From Microbacteriaceae bacterium (GTDB lineage Bacteria > Actinomycetota > Actinomycetes > Actinomycetales > Microbacteriaceae), in assembly GCA_022701925.1 (NCBI GenBank), contig JAKONM010000190.1:1-18283 (forward strand): a DNA stretch of 18,283 nt, read 5' to 3'. Below, in pieces: positions 7,443 to 14,610 of the stretch (position 1 is the first letter of the stretch; the number at the start of each line of letters is the position of its first letter). A program made the position numbers and the translations under genes. The notes under the pieces were generated by a model. That model was not told the origin of the DNA. It ran no database searches and worked only from the letters and a program-made list of their open reading frames with translations.

Positions 7443-8463
7443 GTCGCGCCGGCGCCTCGACCTTCACGACCGCCTCGGTGACGGCGCCCAGGTCGCAGAG
7501 CACGTCCGCGTTCAGGCGGGGCCGACTGCTGAAGCCGGCCACGAGGCCCCGGCGCAGCTGCGTCAGCAGGAAGCGCCGCTGTCGCGAGCGGCGCACGGTG
7601 CGGAACCAGCGCAGCAGCGTCGACCCCATGTAGACGGCCTTCTCGAACGGGTTCAGGCCGCGGCTGAACACCATCAGCCAGATCTTGTTGCGCACCTCGA
7701 AGTAGAAGCGGGCTCCGGGGTCGGCGTCCGTGTTCGCCCGCGCCTTGGTCTTGTGCACCACCACGCTGCCGGGCACGAACAGGCCGCGTCCGCCCCGCAG
7801 CATCCGGGTGGAGAACTCGAAGTCGTCGTTCCAGATGAAGTAGTCGGCGATCGGCAGGCCCGCCGTCTTCACGCGCTCGGCGGAGACGAGCATCGACACG
7901 AACGAGGAGGAGCGCACGGCGGTGACGCCGCCGGCGGCCGCGGCCTCCAGCTCCTCCTTGCGGGCGAAGGGGTTGCGCCGCGGCGTGTTCATGGGGTGGT
8001 CGGAGCCGTCCGTCCAGACGACGCGGCTGCCCGCCAGCACCACGTCCGGCCGCTCGACGGCGGTCAGCAGCTCGGCGAGCGCGGTGGAGGTGGGGATGGT
8101 GTCGTCGTCCATGACCCACACCCAGTCCGGGTCGTGGCGGGCGATCGCCACCGCCATCCCGGTCGCGAACCCGCCGGCGCCGCCGGTGTTGCGGGCCAGG
8201 CGGATCAGCTCGATCTCGGGCCAGAACTCGCGGGCGGTCTCGGCGGAGTCGTCGTCGGAGTGGTTGTCGACCACCACGACCGCGGTCAGGGGCGCGGTCT
8301 GCTCCTTCAGCGCGGCCAGCGCCTCGAGCAGCAGCTCGCGGCGGTTGTAGGCGACGACGACGGCGACGACGGAGGGGCTGCCCGCGTCGGGCGTGCGCTC
8401 ACTCGGGGTCACAGGGGTCTCGCATCCGGCTGCTGCGTCGCCGTGGGGGCCGGCGGCGTCCAT
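7432..8463 (-). CDS. GlfT1-like galactofuranosyltransferase (GT2)
   Basis: The 343-residue protein has a GT-A core from about residue 31. VVAVVVAYNRRELL (32-45) and VVVVDNHSDD (62-71) form the nucleotide fold. RNTGGAGGF (91-99) is characteristic of galactofuranosyl- and rhamnosyl-transferases such as mycobacterial GlfT1. The metal site is DDD (119-121), and FIWNDDFEF (209-217) should carry the catalytic base, with His237 in VVVHKTKA. The nearby glf gene would supply UDP-Galf, which supports the substrate. The first 30 residues are low in similarity and the start is uncertain: ATG 8463 is used here, but a GTG at codon 18 (VTPSERTP) would also keep the whole domain. No good ribosome binding site precedes either. 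The stop overlaps the following GT2 gene. Confidence 0.8.
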   Translation of the reverse strand: MDAAGPHGDAAAGCETPVTPSERTPDAGSPSVVAVVVAYNRRELLLEALAALKEQTAPLTAVVVVDNHSDDDSAETAREFWPEIELIRLARNTGGAGGFATGMAVAIARHDPDWVWVMDDDTIPTSTALAELLTAVERPDVVLAGSRVVWTDGSDHPMNTPRRNPFARKEELEAAAAGGVTAVRSSSFVSMLVSAERVKTAGLPIADYFIWNDDFEFSTRMLRGGRGLFVPGSVVVHKTKARANTDADPGARFYFEVRNKIWLMVFSRGLNPFEKAVYMGSTLLRWFRTVRRSRQRRFLLTQLRRGLVAGFSSRPRLNADVLCDLGAVTEAVVKVEAPARRAA

Positions 8464-8485
8464 GTAACCATGAACAGCACCCTGC

Positions 8486-8549
8486 CCCCGGTTCCCCGGG
8501 GCCGGTGGTATCACTCCCGGCCCGTCAGCCCCGTCCGCCCCGAACGGGG
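8486..8549 (-). terminator. Two GC-rich hairpins between the LGFP and GlfT1-like genes (terminator or attenuator)
   Basis: On the minus strand CCCC-GTTC-GGGG (8549 to 8538) is followed by CCCCGG-GGAA-CCGGGG (8501 to 8486), a perfect 6-bp stem with a tetraloop. They occupy the 125-bp gap between the end of the LGFP gene and the next start. No T-run follows, so this is a weak terminator at best. It could reduce read-through from surface-protein to glycosyltransferase genes. Confidence 0.3.
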
Positions 8550-8588
8550 GGTGCGGGCCCGTGCCGGCCAGGTCCTCGATCCGCAGCG

Positions 8589-9224
8589 TCACTGCTTCCT
8601 GCTCGCCACGGCCCCGCGGGCCTTCGTCCAGGTGATCTTCCCGCGCTCGAAGCGCTGGGTCAGCACACCCTTCTCGGTGCGCGCCTGCGTCGTCGGCCAC
8701 CCGAGCACGCCGGCCGGGCCCTTCTTCGCCGTGTACCGGGCCAGGATGTCGCCGAGCACGGCGACCGTCCCCGCCTTCGAGCGGTAGATCACGCCGTTGG
8801 TGAAGGGCGTGACCGCGCCGCCGATGCCGGCCTTCACCGACACCCGGGTGCCCGGCCAGCCGAGGGTGCCCTCGGTACCGCCGCGCTGGTCGTAGAGCGC
8901 CAGCTCCTTGCCGTTCAGCAGGTGCGCCTTGGAGGCCGCCGACCAGAGCACGGCGCCCTTCTCGAAGCGCTGCGACCAGCCGCCGCCGTTCCGCGCCGAC
9001 TTCACCGCCGCGCCCTTCGGCCAGCCCAGCGAGCCCGTCGGGCCCTTGTGCGACAGCCAGTTGCGGGCCAGGTCGCCGGTCACCGTGTAGACCTTCTTGC
9101 CCAGCACGATCACGCGGCCGGTCGTGAACGGCTGCACGGCGCCCGTGCGGCCGCCGGCGGTCACGGAACCGACGTCCGCGGTCGGCCAGCCGAGCGAGCC
9201 GGACTCGCCGCCGCGCTGCAGCCA
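8589..9224 (-). pseudogene. Severed C-terminal LGFP repeats of the interrupted secreted protein
   Basis: Directly after the amber codon at 9225-9227 the same frame stays open for 211 codons to a TGA at 8589. The translation continues the pattern without a break: the rest of repeat 4 (WLQRGGESGSLGWP) and three more LGFP-type repeats (SLGWP, TLGWP, VLGWP), ending in a basic tail (VASRKQ). No start codon with a ribosome binding site is apparent; a GTG at 9164 lies inside a repeat and looks accidental. Without read-through this part would not be made, or would lack a signal peptide. I treat 8589-10595 as one ancestral gene of about 668 residues broken by a single nonsense codon. A sequencing error is the alternative. 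Confidence 0.7.
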
Positions 9225-9728
9225 CTAGGCGAGCACGGCGCCCGTGACGACCGCCCCCTTGCCGTTCGCCACCGCGACGCGGCCGCCCTGGAAGGCCTGC
9301 ACCACGCCGCCGCCCGCGGCCTGCGACTCCACGGCGGCGGCCGTCGGCCACCCCAGCCCGCCCGCCTGGAACGACACCTTCCCGTACTGCCCGTAGACGG
9401 GCTCGGGCACGGCGAACGCGCCGGCCTTCGACTGGAACACCGAGCCGTGCTCGAACGCCTGGATCGTGCCGCCCCCGTTCTCCTTGCGGGTCACGACGTC
9501 CTTGCGGGGCCAGCCCAGCTCGCCGGACTGCGCGCCGTCGGCGGTGTACTTCGTCAGCATCGCGCCCCGCACGGCGAACGTGCCGGCGCCGGAGCTGTAG
9601 ACGGTGCCGCCCTCGAAGCGCTGCACCTGCCCGCCGGTGACGGCGACCGCGTTCTGCACCGGGTCGCCCAGCACGCCCTTGGCGCCCTGCTGCTTGGTCC
9701 AGTACGTGGCGATGGCGCCGCCGACGGC
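8592..9728 (-). repeat. Seven tandem LGFP-type repeats (about 54 residues each) encoded across the amber codon
   Basis: Each unit has a hydrophobic aromatic start, then the (L)GWP core and then a GxxQ-F-GxhhhS-type strand pair. Cores in order are VLGDP, ELGWP, GLGWP, SLGWP, SLGWP, TLGWP and VLGWP. Repeats 1-3 lie before the amber codon, the codon falls at the fifth position of repeat 4, and repeats 5-7 follow. LGFP modules occur in surface proteins of actinobacteria and are thought to help hold proteins in the cell wall. Confidence 0.8.
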
Positions 9729-10595
9729 GTAGTGCGTCGATCCGAACCAGCTGGTGAAGTAGAGGAAGAAGTTGCGGTTGCCGTACGCGGAGCACGAGTT
9801 GCCGATGCCGAAGCCCGCGGACAGCGCCGCCGTGTTGGGCTGGTAGGGCGTGAAGTAGTAGAGGACCGCGGTCGCCTTGTTCTTGATGGTGATCGTCTGC
9901 GCGCCGCAGGCGGCGTTCGGGTGGAACAGCACGCCGCTCGGGCGGCCGACGGGGAACCAGTTGTACTTCGTCCAGCCCGCCCCCTCCGTGCCCTTCGGGG
10001 TCGTGTAGCGCTTGAAGGCCCACGCGGCCTTGTACACCTGGTTGAAGAAGCCGTAGTAGTCGGCGTCGCAGGGCGCGGTGTCGGGGCAGCCGTAGCCGGT
10101 CGCGCTGCGGTACTGGCGCGCGCTCGGCCAGTCGTCCTGGACCAGGCTCTGCTCCTTCTGCAGCGTCACCAGCAGCACCTGCGGGTTCACCCCGCAGGCC
10201 TTGCCGACCCGGTAGATGATGGTCGCCGCCGACTCGTCCTTCGCCCCCGTGTAGGCGGAGCACATGGGGTCGGCCGCCTTGCTCGTGGTGTCCTGGCGGT
10301 AGTCGCGCAGGCACGTGTAGCCGGTGCGGCACTTGGCGACCTTGCCGTTCAGGAAGGTCTGGATCGCCGCGGCCGACATGGTCGAGGGGTTGAACATCAC
10401 GGCGTCGCTGATGATGTCGGAGGGGTCGAAGGACCTCAGGATCTCGGTGGCCGAGACCGCCGAGGCGGGCTGCTCCGCGATCGCGACGAGCGACAGCCCG
10501 GAGGCGGCGACCAGCAGGGCGGTGGCCATGCCGAGCAGCCGGCGCGCGCGGGAGCGCCGGCGAGGAGGGAGGGCGGTGGTCTGCTCGTCGCTCAT
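9225..10595 (-). CDS. Secreted LGFP-repeat protein with lysozyme-like N-terminal module, truncated by an in-frame TAG
   Basis: As read, the product has 456 residues. A signal peptide spans about 1-46 (basic RRRSRARR at 12-19, hydrophobic core 21-40, cleavage after ASA). Residues 47-288 form a cysteine-containing module (Cys89, 95, 112, 134, 170, 176, 230, 268) of a type seen in actinobacterial proteins labelled hemagglutinin or LGFP protein. GVNPQVLLVTLQKEQSL (135-151) resembles the helix of lytic transglycosylases that carries the catalytic glutamate, which would be Glu148; this is inference. LGFP repeats begin near 290. The ATG overlaps the lipoprotein stop as ATGA. Translation ends at TAG 9227-9225 at the start of repeat 4, where other copies have K, Q, N, L or R; AAG or CAG would restore the frame by one base. 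The lost part follows in frame. Confidence 0.85.
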   Translation of the reverse strand: MSDEQTTALPPRRRSRARRLLGMATALLVAASGLSLVAIAEQPASAVSATEILRSFDPSDIISDAVMFNPSTMSAAAIQTFLNGKVAKCRTGYTCLRDYRQDTTSKAADPMCSAYTGAKDESAATIIYRVGKACGVNPQVLLVTLQKEQSLVQDDWPSARQYRSATGYGCPDTAPCDADYYGFFNQVYKAAWAFKRYTTPKGTEGAGWTKYNWFPVGRPSGVLFHPNAACGAQTITIKNKATAVLYYFTPYQPNTAALSAGFGIGNSCSAYGNRNFFLYFTSWFGSTHYAVGGAIATYWTKQQGAKGVLGDPVQNAVAVTGGQVQRFEGGTVYSSGAGTFAVRGAMLTKYTADGAQSGELGWPRKDVVTRKENGGGTIQAFEHGSVFQSKAGAFAVPEPVYGQYGKVSFQAGGLGWPTAAAVESQAAGGGVVQAFQGGRVAVANGKGAVVTGAVLA

Positions 10596-11137
10596 CCGAC
10601 CGGCACCGTGCGGGCGGCCGAGGTGCCCGCGGAGTCGTCGGAGTCGTACGAGACGGTGACCGACCAGGCGCCGGCGGTGAGCGCCGCGTCCTTCAGCACC
10701 AGCTGCGGGCAGCCGGTGTACGAGGCGGTGGGCACGGCGTCGCCGCTGACGCTCAGGGACGCGCCGTCCTTGACCGCGGTGAGCGTGCACGTGCCGGCGC
10801 GCTCGACGACGACCGGCACGATCGCGCCGACGTCCAGCGCGCCCGCCTTCGCGTCCCAGGCGGCGGAGGTGATGAACGGCACGACCTGCTCCTTCGCCGA
10901 CCCCCCGGTCGGCGCGGTGCTGGGCGTCGCCGCGTCCTGCGGCGTCGCGGAGGCGCTCGGGGCGTCGGACGCGACCGGTGCGGACGCGCTCGGCGTCCCG
11001 ACGACGGATGCGCTCGGCGCCACCGCTCCCGGCGCTCCGGGCAGGCCGGCGCACGACGTCAGCAGCGTCGCCGCGGCGAGCCCGGCGGTCATCGCAGCGA
11101 CCAGGCGCCGGATGTGGTAACTCTTCGATTCCCCCAC
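10592..11137 (-). CDS. Small secreted lipoprotein of unknown function
   Basis: The 181-residue product begins at GTG 11137, chosen because a TACCGT -10 box ends six bases upstream, fitting a leaderless transcript. The basic n-region (HIRR 8-11), hydrophobic core (12-26) and lipobox LTSC (26-29) indicate lipid attachment at Cys29. Residues 36-80 are an Ala/Ser/Pro/Thr-rich linker of the kind that spans the wall. Residues 83-181 are beta-rich, with Cys117 and Cys143 able to form a disulfide and a GAWSVTVSYDS strand near 157-167 typical of Ig-like folds. I do not recognise a named family. Its stop overlaps the start of the LGFP gene (ATGA), so the two are probably made together and may act as partners at the cell surface. 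Confidence 0.8.
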   Translation of the reverse strand: MGESKSYHIRRLVAAMTAGLAAATLLTSCAGLPGAPGAVAPSASVVGTPSASAPVASDAPSASATPQDAATPSTAPTGGSAKEQVVPFITSAAWDAKAGALDVGAIVPVVVERAGTCTLTAVKDGASLSVSGDAVPTASYTGCPQLVLKDAALTAGAWSVTVSYDSDDSAGTSAARTVPVG

Positions 11138-11143
11138 ACGACC

Positions 11144-11149
11144 ACGGTA
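11144..11149 (-). promoter_or_regulatory. -10 box (TACCGT) of the lipoprotein gene, leaderless
   Basis: On the minus strand TACCGT is followed by GGTCGT and then the GTG start at 11137. The six-base spacing puts the transcription start at the start codon. No Shine-Dalgarno is present. This is the probable head promoter of the minus-strand glycopolymer block. Confidence 0.45.
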
Positions 11150-11254
11150 AGCAGGCCCCGGGCGGACGGGGTCGGGCGCGGCGGCGTGTCCGGAGCCCCA
11201 GTCCAGGTCACGGCGTCGTCCGCGCGTGCGCGCGGCGCTGCGATGCACGCCGTG

Positions 11255-11260
11255 TAGCGT
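11255..11260 (+). promoter_or_regulatory. -10 box (TAGCGT) of the DUF6541-type gene
   Basis: TAGCGT lies 11 bp before ATG 11272, giving an expected leader of about 5 nt, too short for a ribosome binding site. It diverges from the lipoprotein promoter across a 134-bp intergenic region, so both could share control. Confidence 0.4.
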
Positions 11261-11271
11261 CGCCCGCCATC

Positions 11272-13380
11272 ATGACCTGGACCGCCGCGGCCCTGCCCTT
11301 CGCCGTCGGCGTGGCCGCCGTGCTGGTGCCGGGGCTGGCGATCGCGGTGGCGGCGAACCTGCGCGGCCTGGCGGCGCTGGGCCTCGCCGGCCCCCTGGGC
11401 TACGCGACGATCGGGGTCACGGGCGTGGTCGGCGCCCTGGTCGGGGTGCCCTTCGGCTGGCCCGCCGTCGCCGCGACCGCCCTCGTGCTGGTCGTGCTGG
11501 TGCTGGTCGTCCGGGCCGCGCTGTCCGCGGCGGGCCGGCCGCTGCCCGCCTGGGACACCTGGCGCCCGCGGGCCTGGCTGCCGGTCGTCGCGGGCGCCGC
11601 CGTCGCGAGCGCGGTGGTGGTCGGGATCGCCTTCGCCTTCGTGCCCTCCCCCGACCGGATCAGCCAGACCTACGACGCGGTGTTCCACCTGAACGCCGCG
11701 ACCTCGATCCTGCAGTCGGGCGACGCGAGCAGCCTGCACCTGTACCGGCTGACGCACCCGGGCAAGGACCTGGCGTACTACCCCGCCGTCTGGCACAGCC
11801 TGACCGCGCTGATCGCCGGCACCACGGGGGTCCCCGTCCCGGTCGCGGCGAACGCCACCTGGATGGCGACCGCCGGGCCCGTGTTCTCCCTGTCGTGCGG
11901 CTTCGCGAGCGCGGTGCTCTTCGGCACGGCGGGGTTCCGACGGAGCACCGCGATCCCGGGCCAGCGCATGCTGGTGGGGACCGTCGGGGCGCTGCTCGCC
12001 TCCGCCTTCGTCGCCTTCCCCTACCTGCTGCTCGACTTCGGCACCCTCTACCCGAACGGCCTGGCCTACACGATCCTGCCCGTCGGGATGGCGCTGATCG
12101 CGGCCCTCGTCCCGTGGCCCGCCGGCAGCGCCTGGCGCCCGGAGGCGCCGTCGGCCCGCGTGCGCACGGCGCTGCTGCTGGTCGGCTGGTTCGCCGCGGC
12201 GGCCTTCTCGCACCCGCGGTCGGTGATCGCGATCGCCGTCTTGACCACGCCGCTGCTGGTGGCGTGGTTCGCCGCCCGCATGCACGCGCTGGCGCAGGAC
12301 GGCGATCGCGGCCGCCGCCGCGCCCGCCTCGGCTGGGCCCTGCTGGTCCTCGGCGCCGTGCTGCTGGTCGCCGCGGCGGTGCTCGTGGTCTACCGCTACT
12401 ACGACGTGGCGAACGAGCCGATCTCGACGCGGCTCACGGGCGGCCCGGCGAGGGCGCGCGAGACGTTCGCGCAGGCGCTGCTGCAGGGCCTGCTGGCCAC
12501 CAGCCTGGTGTCGCCGTCGCAGGCCGCGCTGCCCCCCTCCGTGCTGCTGGCCGCCGTCGCGCTGGTCGGGCTGATCGCGGCCGCGCTGCGGCCGGGGCTG
12601 CGCTGGGTGCCGGTCACCTACCTGTCGATCGTGCTGCTCTACGCGTTCGCGGCCGGCAGCGACAGCGACCTCGCGAAGATCGCGACCGGCCTCTGGGACA
12701 AGGACAAGTTCCGGATCCTGGGGATGCTGCCGATGATCGGCGTGCCGCTGGTCGCCTGGACGGTGTGCGCCGGCACCGCCGAGCTGGTCGCCCTGGTGCG
12801 GTCGCGCACCGCCCGCCGCGGCGCCGCGGCACCCCGCCTGGTCCCCGCCGCGGTGCTGGTCGTGGCGCTGGTGGTCGGCGCGGTCACCTGGACGGGGCCG
12901 GCCCTCGCCGGGGTCAGCGCCGCGATCGGCCAGGTGTTCGCGCTGCCGGAGTCGCAGAAGAAGGGGAAGCTGATCGACGCCGACGAGGTCGCGCTGCTGC
13001 AGCGCGTCTCCGAGTTCGTCCCGCGCGGCGAGCTGATCGCCGGCAACCCGTGGAACGGCTCCGCGCTGGCCTGGACCATCGGCGGCCGCCGGGTCCTCTT
13101 CCCGCACCTCGGCGGCTACTGGGGCACGGACGGCAACCGGATCAAGCGGCACCTGGACGACTGGGCGACCGATCCGAAGGTCTGCCCCGCGGTGCGCGCC
13201 CTGAACGTCAAGTGGGTCATCACCGACGCGGGCCGGTTGAACGGGGATCGGAAGGCCGCGAACGCCTTCGGTTCGGTCAGCCGGGTCGTGAAGACGCCGG
13301 GCGGCGCGCAGCTGGTCGCCCGGTCCGGCTCCGCGAAACTGTGGCGCCTCACCGCCTGCTGGGACGTCCCCGGGGCGTGA
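11272..13380 (+). CDS. DUF6541-type polytopic membrane protein, probable GT-C-like glycosyltransferase
   Basis: The 702-residue protein has roughly a dozen hydrophobic segments between residues 6 and about 545, then an extracytoplasmic C-terminal domain of about 155 residues. The first long outside loop (about 125-175) contains YDAVFHLNA (Asp135, His139) and HPGKDLAYYPAVWH, where GT-C enzymes place their catalytic acidic residue. The C-terminal domain has IAGNPWNGSALAW, RRVLFPHLGGYW and VKWVITD stretches. I recall this arrangement from actinobacterial proteins named DUF6541. GT-C enzymes use polyprenyl-phosphate sugars on the outer face of the membrane; applying that here is inference, supported by the neighbouring glycosyltransferases and GtrA. 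The start ATG follows MTWTAAALPF, a typical first membrane segment. It converges with the next gene, leaving 19 bp. Confidence 0.72.
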   Translation: MTWTAAALPFAVGVAAVLVPGLAIAVAANLRGLAALGLAGPLGYATIGVTGVVGALVGVPFGWPAVAATALVLVVLVLVVRAALSAAGRPLPAWDTWRPRAWLPVVAGAAVASAVVVGIAFAFVPSPDRISQTYDAVFHLNAATSILQSGDASSLHLYRLTHPGKDLAYYPAVWHSLTALIAGTTGVPVPVAANATWMATAGPVFSLSCGFASAVLFGTAGFRRSTAIPGQRMLVGTVGALLASAFVAFPYLLLDFGTLYPNGLAYTILPVGMALIAALVPWPAGSAWRPEAPSARVRTALLLVGWFAAAAFSHPRSVIAIAVLTTPLLVAWFAARMHALAQDGDRGRRRARLGWALLVLGAVLLVAAAVLVVYRYYDVANEPISTRLTGGPARARETFAQALLQGLLATSLVSPSQAALPPSVLLAAVALVGLIAAALRPGLRWVPVTYLSIVLLYAFAAGSDSDLAKIATGLWDKDKFRILGMLPMIGVPLVAWTVCAGTAELVALVRSRTARRGAAAPRLVPAAVLVVALVVGAVTWTGPALAGVSAAIGQVFALPESQKKGKLIDADEVALLQRVSEFVPRGELIAGNPWNGSALAWTIGGRRVLFPHLGGYWGTDGNRIKRHLDDWATDPKVCPAVRALNVKWVITDAGRLNGDRKAANAFGSVSRVVKTPGGAQLVARSGSAKLWRLTACWDVPGA

Positions 13381-13399
13381 CCCGCCCTCCCCCGTCGGA

Positions 13400-14542
13400 T
13401 CAGACCTGGAACGCGTGGACGAGCGTGATGACCAGCTGCGTCGACCGCGCCAGGATCAGGCCGATCAGGTAGGCGGTCGCGCCGAAGGTCCAGAAGCGGT
13501 TCACCGTCAGCAGCCACTTCGCGCCGCGATAGGCCAGCGCCGTCAGCAGCGGGGCGACCGCTCCGAGCACCGGCAGCATCGGGTCGACGACGACCTCGGA
13601 GCCCGACAGCGCCCACCAGACGCCGAAGAACAGCATGGTCAGGAACGCCGCCGTGAGCTCGGGCGGGAAGCGGCGCAGCACGCGCAGGACCGCGGGGCCG
13701 CGCTCCCCCTCGACCGGCACCATCAGGTACCGCACGGCCCCGGTCGCGGCGGCGGCGAACAGGAACAGCGCCAGGCCGAAGGTCACGAGCGGCGCGAAGT
13801 GCCAGGCGGCGAAGACGATCCGCTGCTGCTCCAGCCACGGCACCAGGTCGTGCGGGCGGAACTCGGCGGTGTACTCGGCGGCCCGGTCCAGCCAGCCGGC
13901 GGCGCCCAGCCGGGACAGCCACACCGCCTGCACGAGTGCGGCCGTGAGCGCCCACGCGGCGGTGAAGGCGCCGAGCTCCGCGGCCTTCGCCCGCGCACCG
14001 GCACGGCGGCCGGGGCGCAGCGCGATGGCGATCAGGAAGGCGGGCAGGGCCAGGGCGGCGGTGCCCGCGAAGCCGGAGGCGACGCCGGTCAGCAGCGCGG
14101 CGGCCGCGGGGCGCCGCCGCAGCAGCACGAAGGCGGCGGCCAGCAGCGCGGCCGCGGCCCAGCCGCCCGTGACCACAGCGGGCCCGTAGACCGGGTCGGT
14201 CGGGTCGGCGCGCAGGTCCAGCGCCAGCACCGCGAGCATCGAGCCGAAGCCCGCCCAGCGGCCGGCCGCGCGCCGGCCGAGGATGAAGAGGCAGACCAGC
14301 AGCAGCGCGTGGAACGGCAGCATCAGCGCCCGGCCGACCTCGACCGGCAGCTGCAGCAGGTCCAGGCTGCGCTGCTCCACCGGGGTCACGGGGGCGAGCA
14401 CCAGGGTCGCGACGAAGATCACGGCGTGCACGGCCAGCAGCACCCCGACCGCCACGGCGAACAGCACGTCGCCGCGGGTGCGGGGCGCGGGCGCCGGCCG
14501 GGAGGATCCGGTCCGGGCGCGGGACCGCGTCGCCAGACTCAT
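13400..14542 (-). CDS. Polytopic membrane protein of unknown function
   Basis: The protein has 380 residues with a basic cytosolic N-terminus (residues 1-24, rich in Arg and Pro) and about eight to nine hydrophobic segments, roughly at 26-50, 75-90, 96-110, 125-141, 146-176, 188-208, 245-270, 297-312 and 322-372. A loop at 210-245 (DRAAEYTAEFRPHDLVPWLEQQR) carries charged residues and could be an active-site loop, as in GT-C or mannosyltransferase-like proteins, but no family motif is clear. I do not recognise it. The ATG at 14542 is preceded by a TAGCCT -10 box with six-base spacing and no ribosome binding site, supporting both the start and independent transcription. Its location between a GT-C-like gene and an LCP ligase suggests an envelope role. 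Confidence 0.75.
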   Translation of the reverse strand: MSLATRSRARTGSSRPAPAPRTRGDVLFAVAVGVLLAVHAVIFVATLVLAPVTPVEQRSLDLLQLPVEVGRALMLPFHALLLVCLFILGRRAAGRWAGFGSMLAVLALDLRADPTDPVYGPAVVTGGWAAAALLAAAFVLLRRRPAAAALLTGVASGFAGTAALALPAFLIAIALRPGRRAGARAKAAELGAFTAAWALTAALVQAVWLSRLGAAGWLDRAAEYTAEFRPHDLVPWLEQQRIVFAAWHFAPLVTFGLALFLFAAAATGAVRYLMVPVEGERGPAVLRVLRRFPPELTAAFLTMLFFGVWWALSGSEVVVDPMLPVLGAVAPLLTALAYRGAKWLLTVNRFWTFGATAYLIGLILARSTQLVITLVHAFQV

Positions 14543-14548
14543 CCGGGC

Positions 14549-14554
14549 AGGCTA
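14549..14554 (-). promoter_or_regulatory. -10 box (TAGCCT) of the 380-aa membrane protein gene, leaderless
   Basis: On the minus strand TTAGCCTGCCCGGATG runs from the -10 box into the start codon. It is almost identical to TTAGGCTGCCCGCATG at 347-362 on the plus strand. The six-base gap predicts transcription starting at the ATG. Confidence 0.5.
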
Positions 14555-14574
14555 ACGGCGTGTCGGGGAGGCGG

Positions 14575-14610
14575 GCGCACCCGCGGCCGTCGTGTCCGAC
14601 CCCGGTGCGC
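14575..14610 (-). terminator. Nested inverted repeat just after the LCP gene stop
   Basis: GCGCACC (14575-14581) and GGTGCGC (14604-14610) form a perfect 7-bp outer stem directly beyond the LCP stop codon. Inside it GTCG-TGTC-CGAC (14589-14600) forms a small hairpin. There is no T-run, so termination is only a possibility. Confidence 0.3.

Noticed and set aside
7432..10332. 966-codon minus-strand frame apparently fusing a long N-terminal region to the GlfT1-like protein
   Set aside because: Codons before about 8463 are a low-complexity shadow of the LGFP gene in another frame.
8505..11120. Long plus-strand frame antisense to the LGFP and lipoprotein genes
   Set aside because: It has the Arg/Ala/His/Gly-rich composition expected opposite GC-rich genes, and the minus strand encodes clear domains.
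13400..14542. NRFWTFGATAYLI near residue 348 of the membrane protein resembling the GtrA NRxWTF motif
   Set aside because: The protein is three times too long, has eight or more segments, and the rest of the GtrA pattern is absent, so the match is probably chance.
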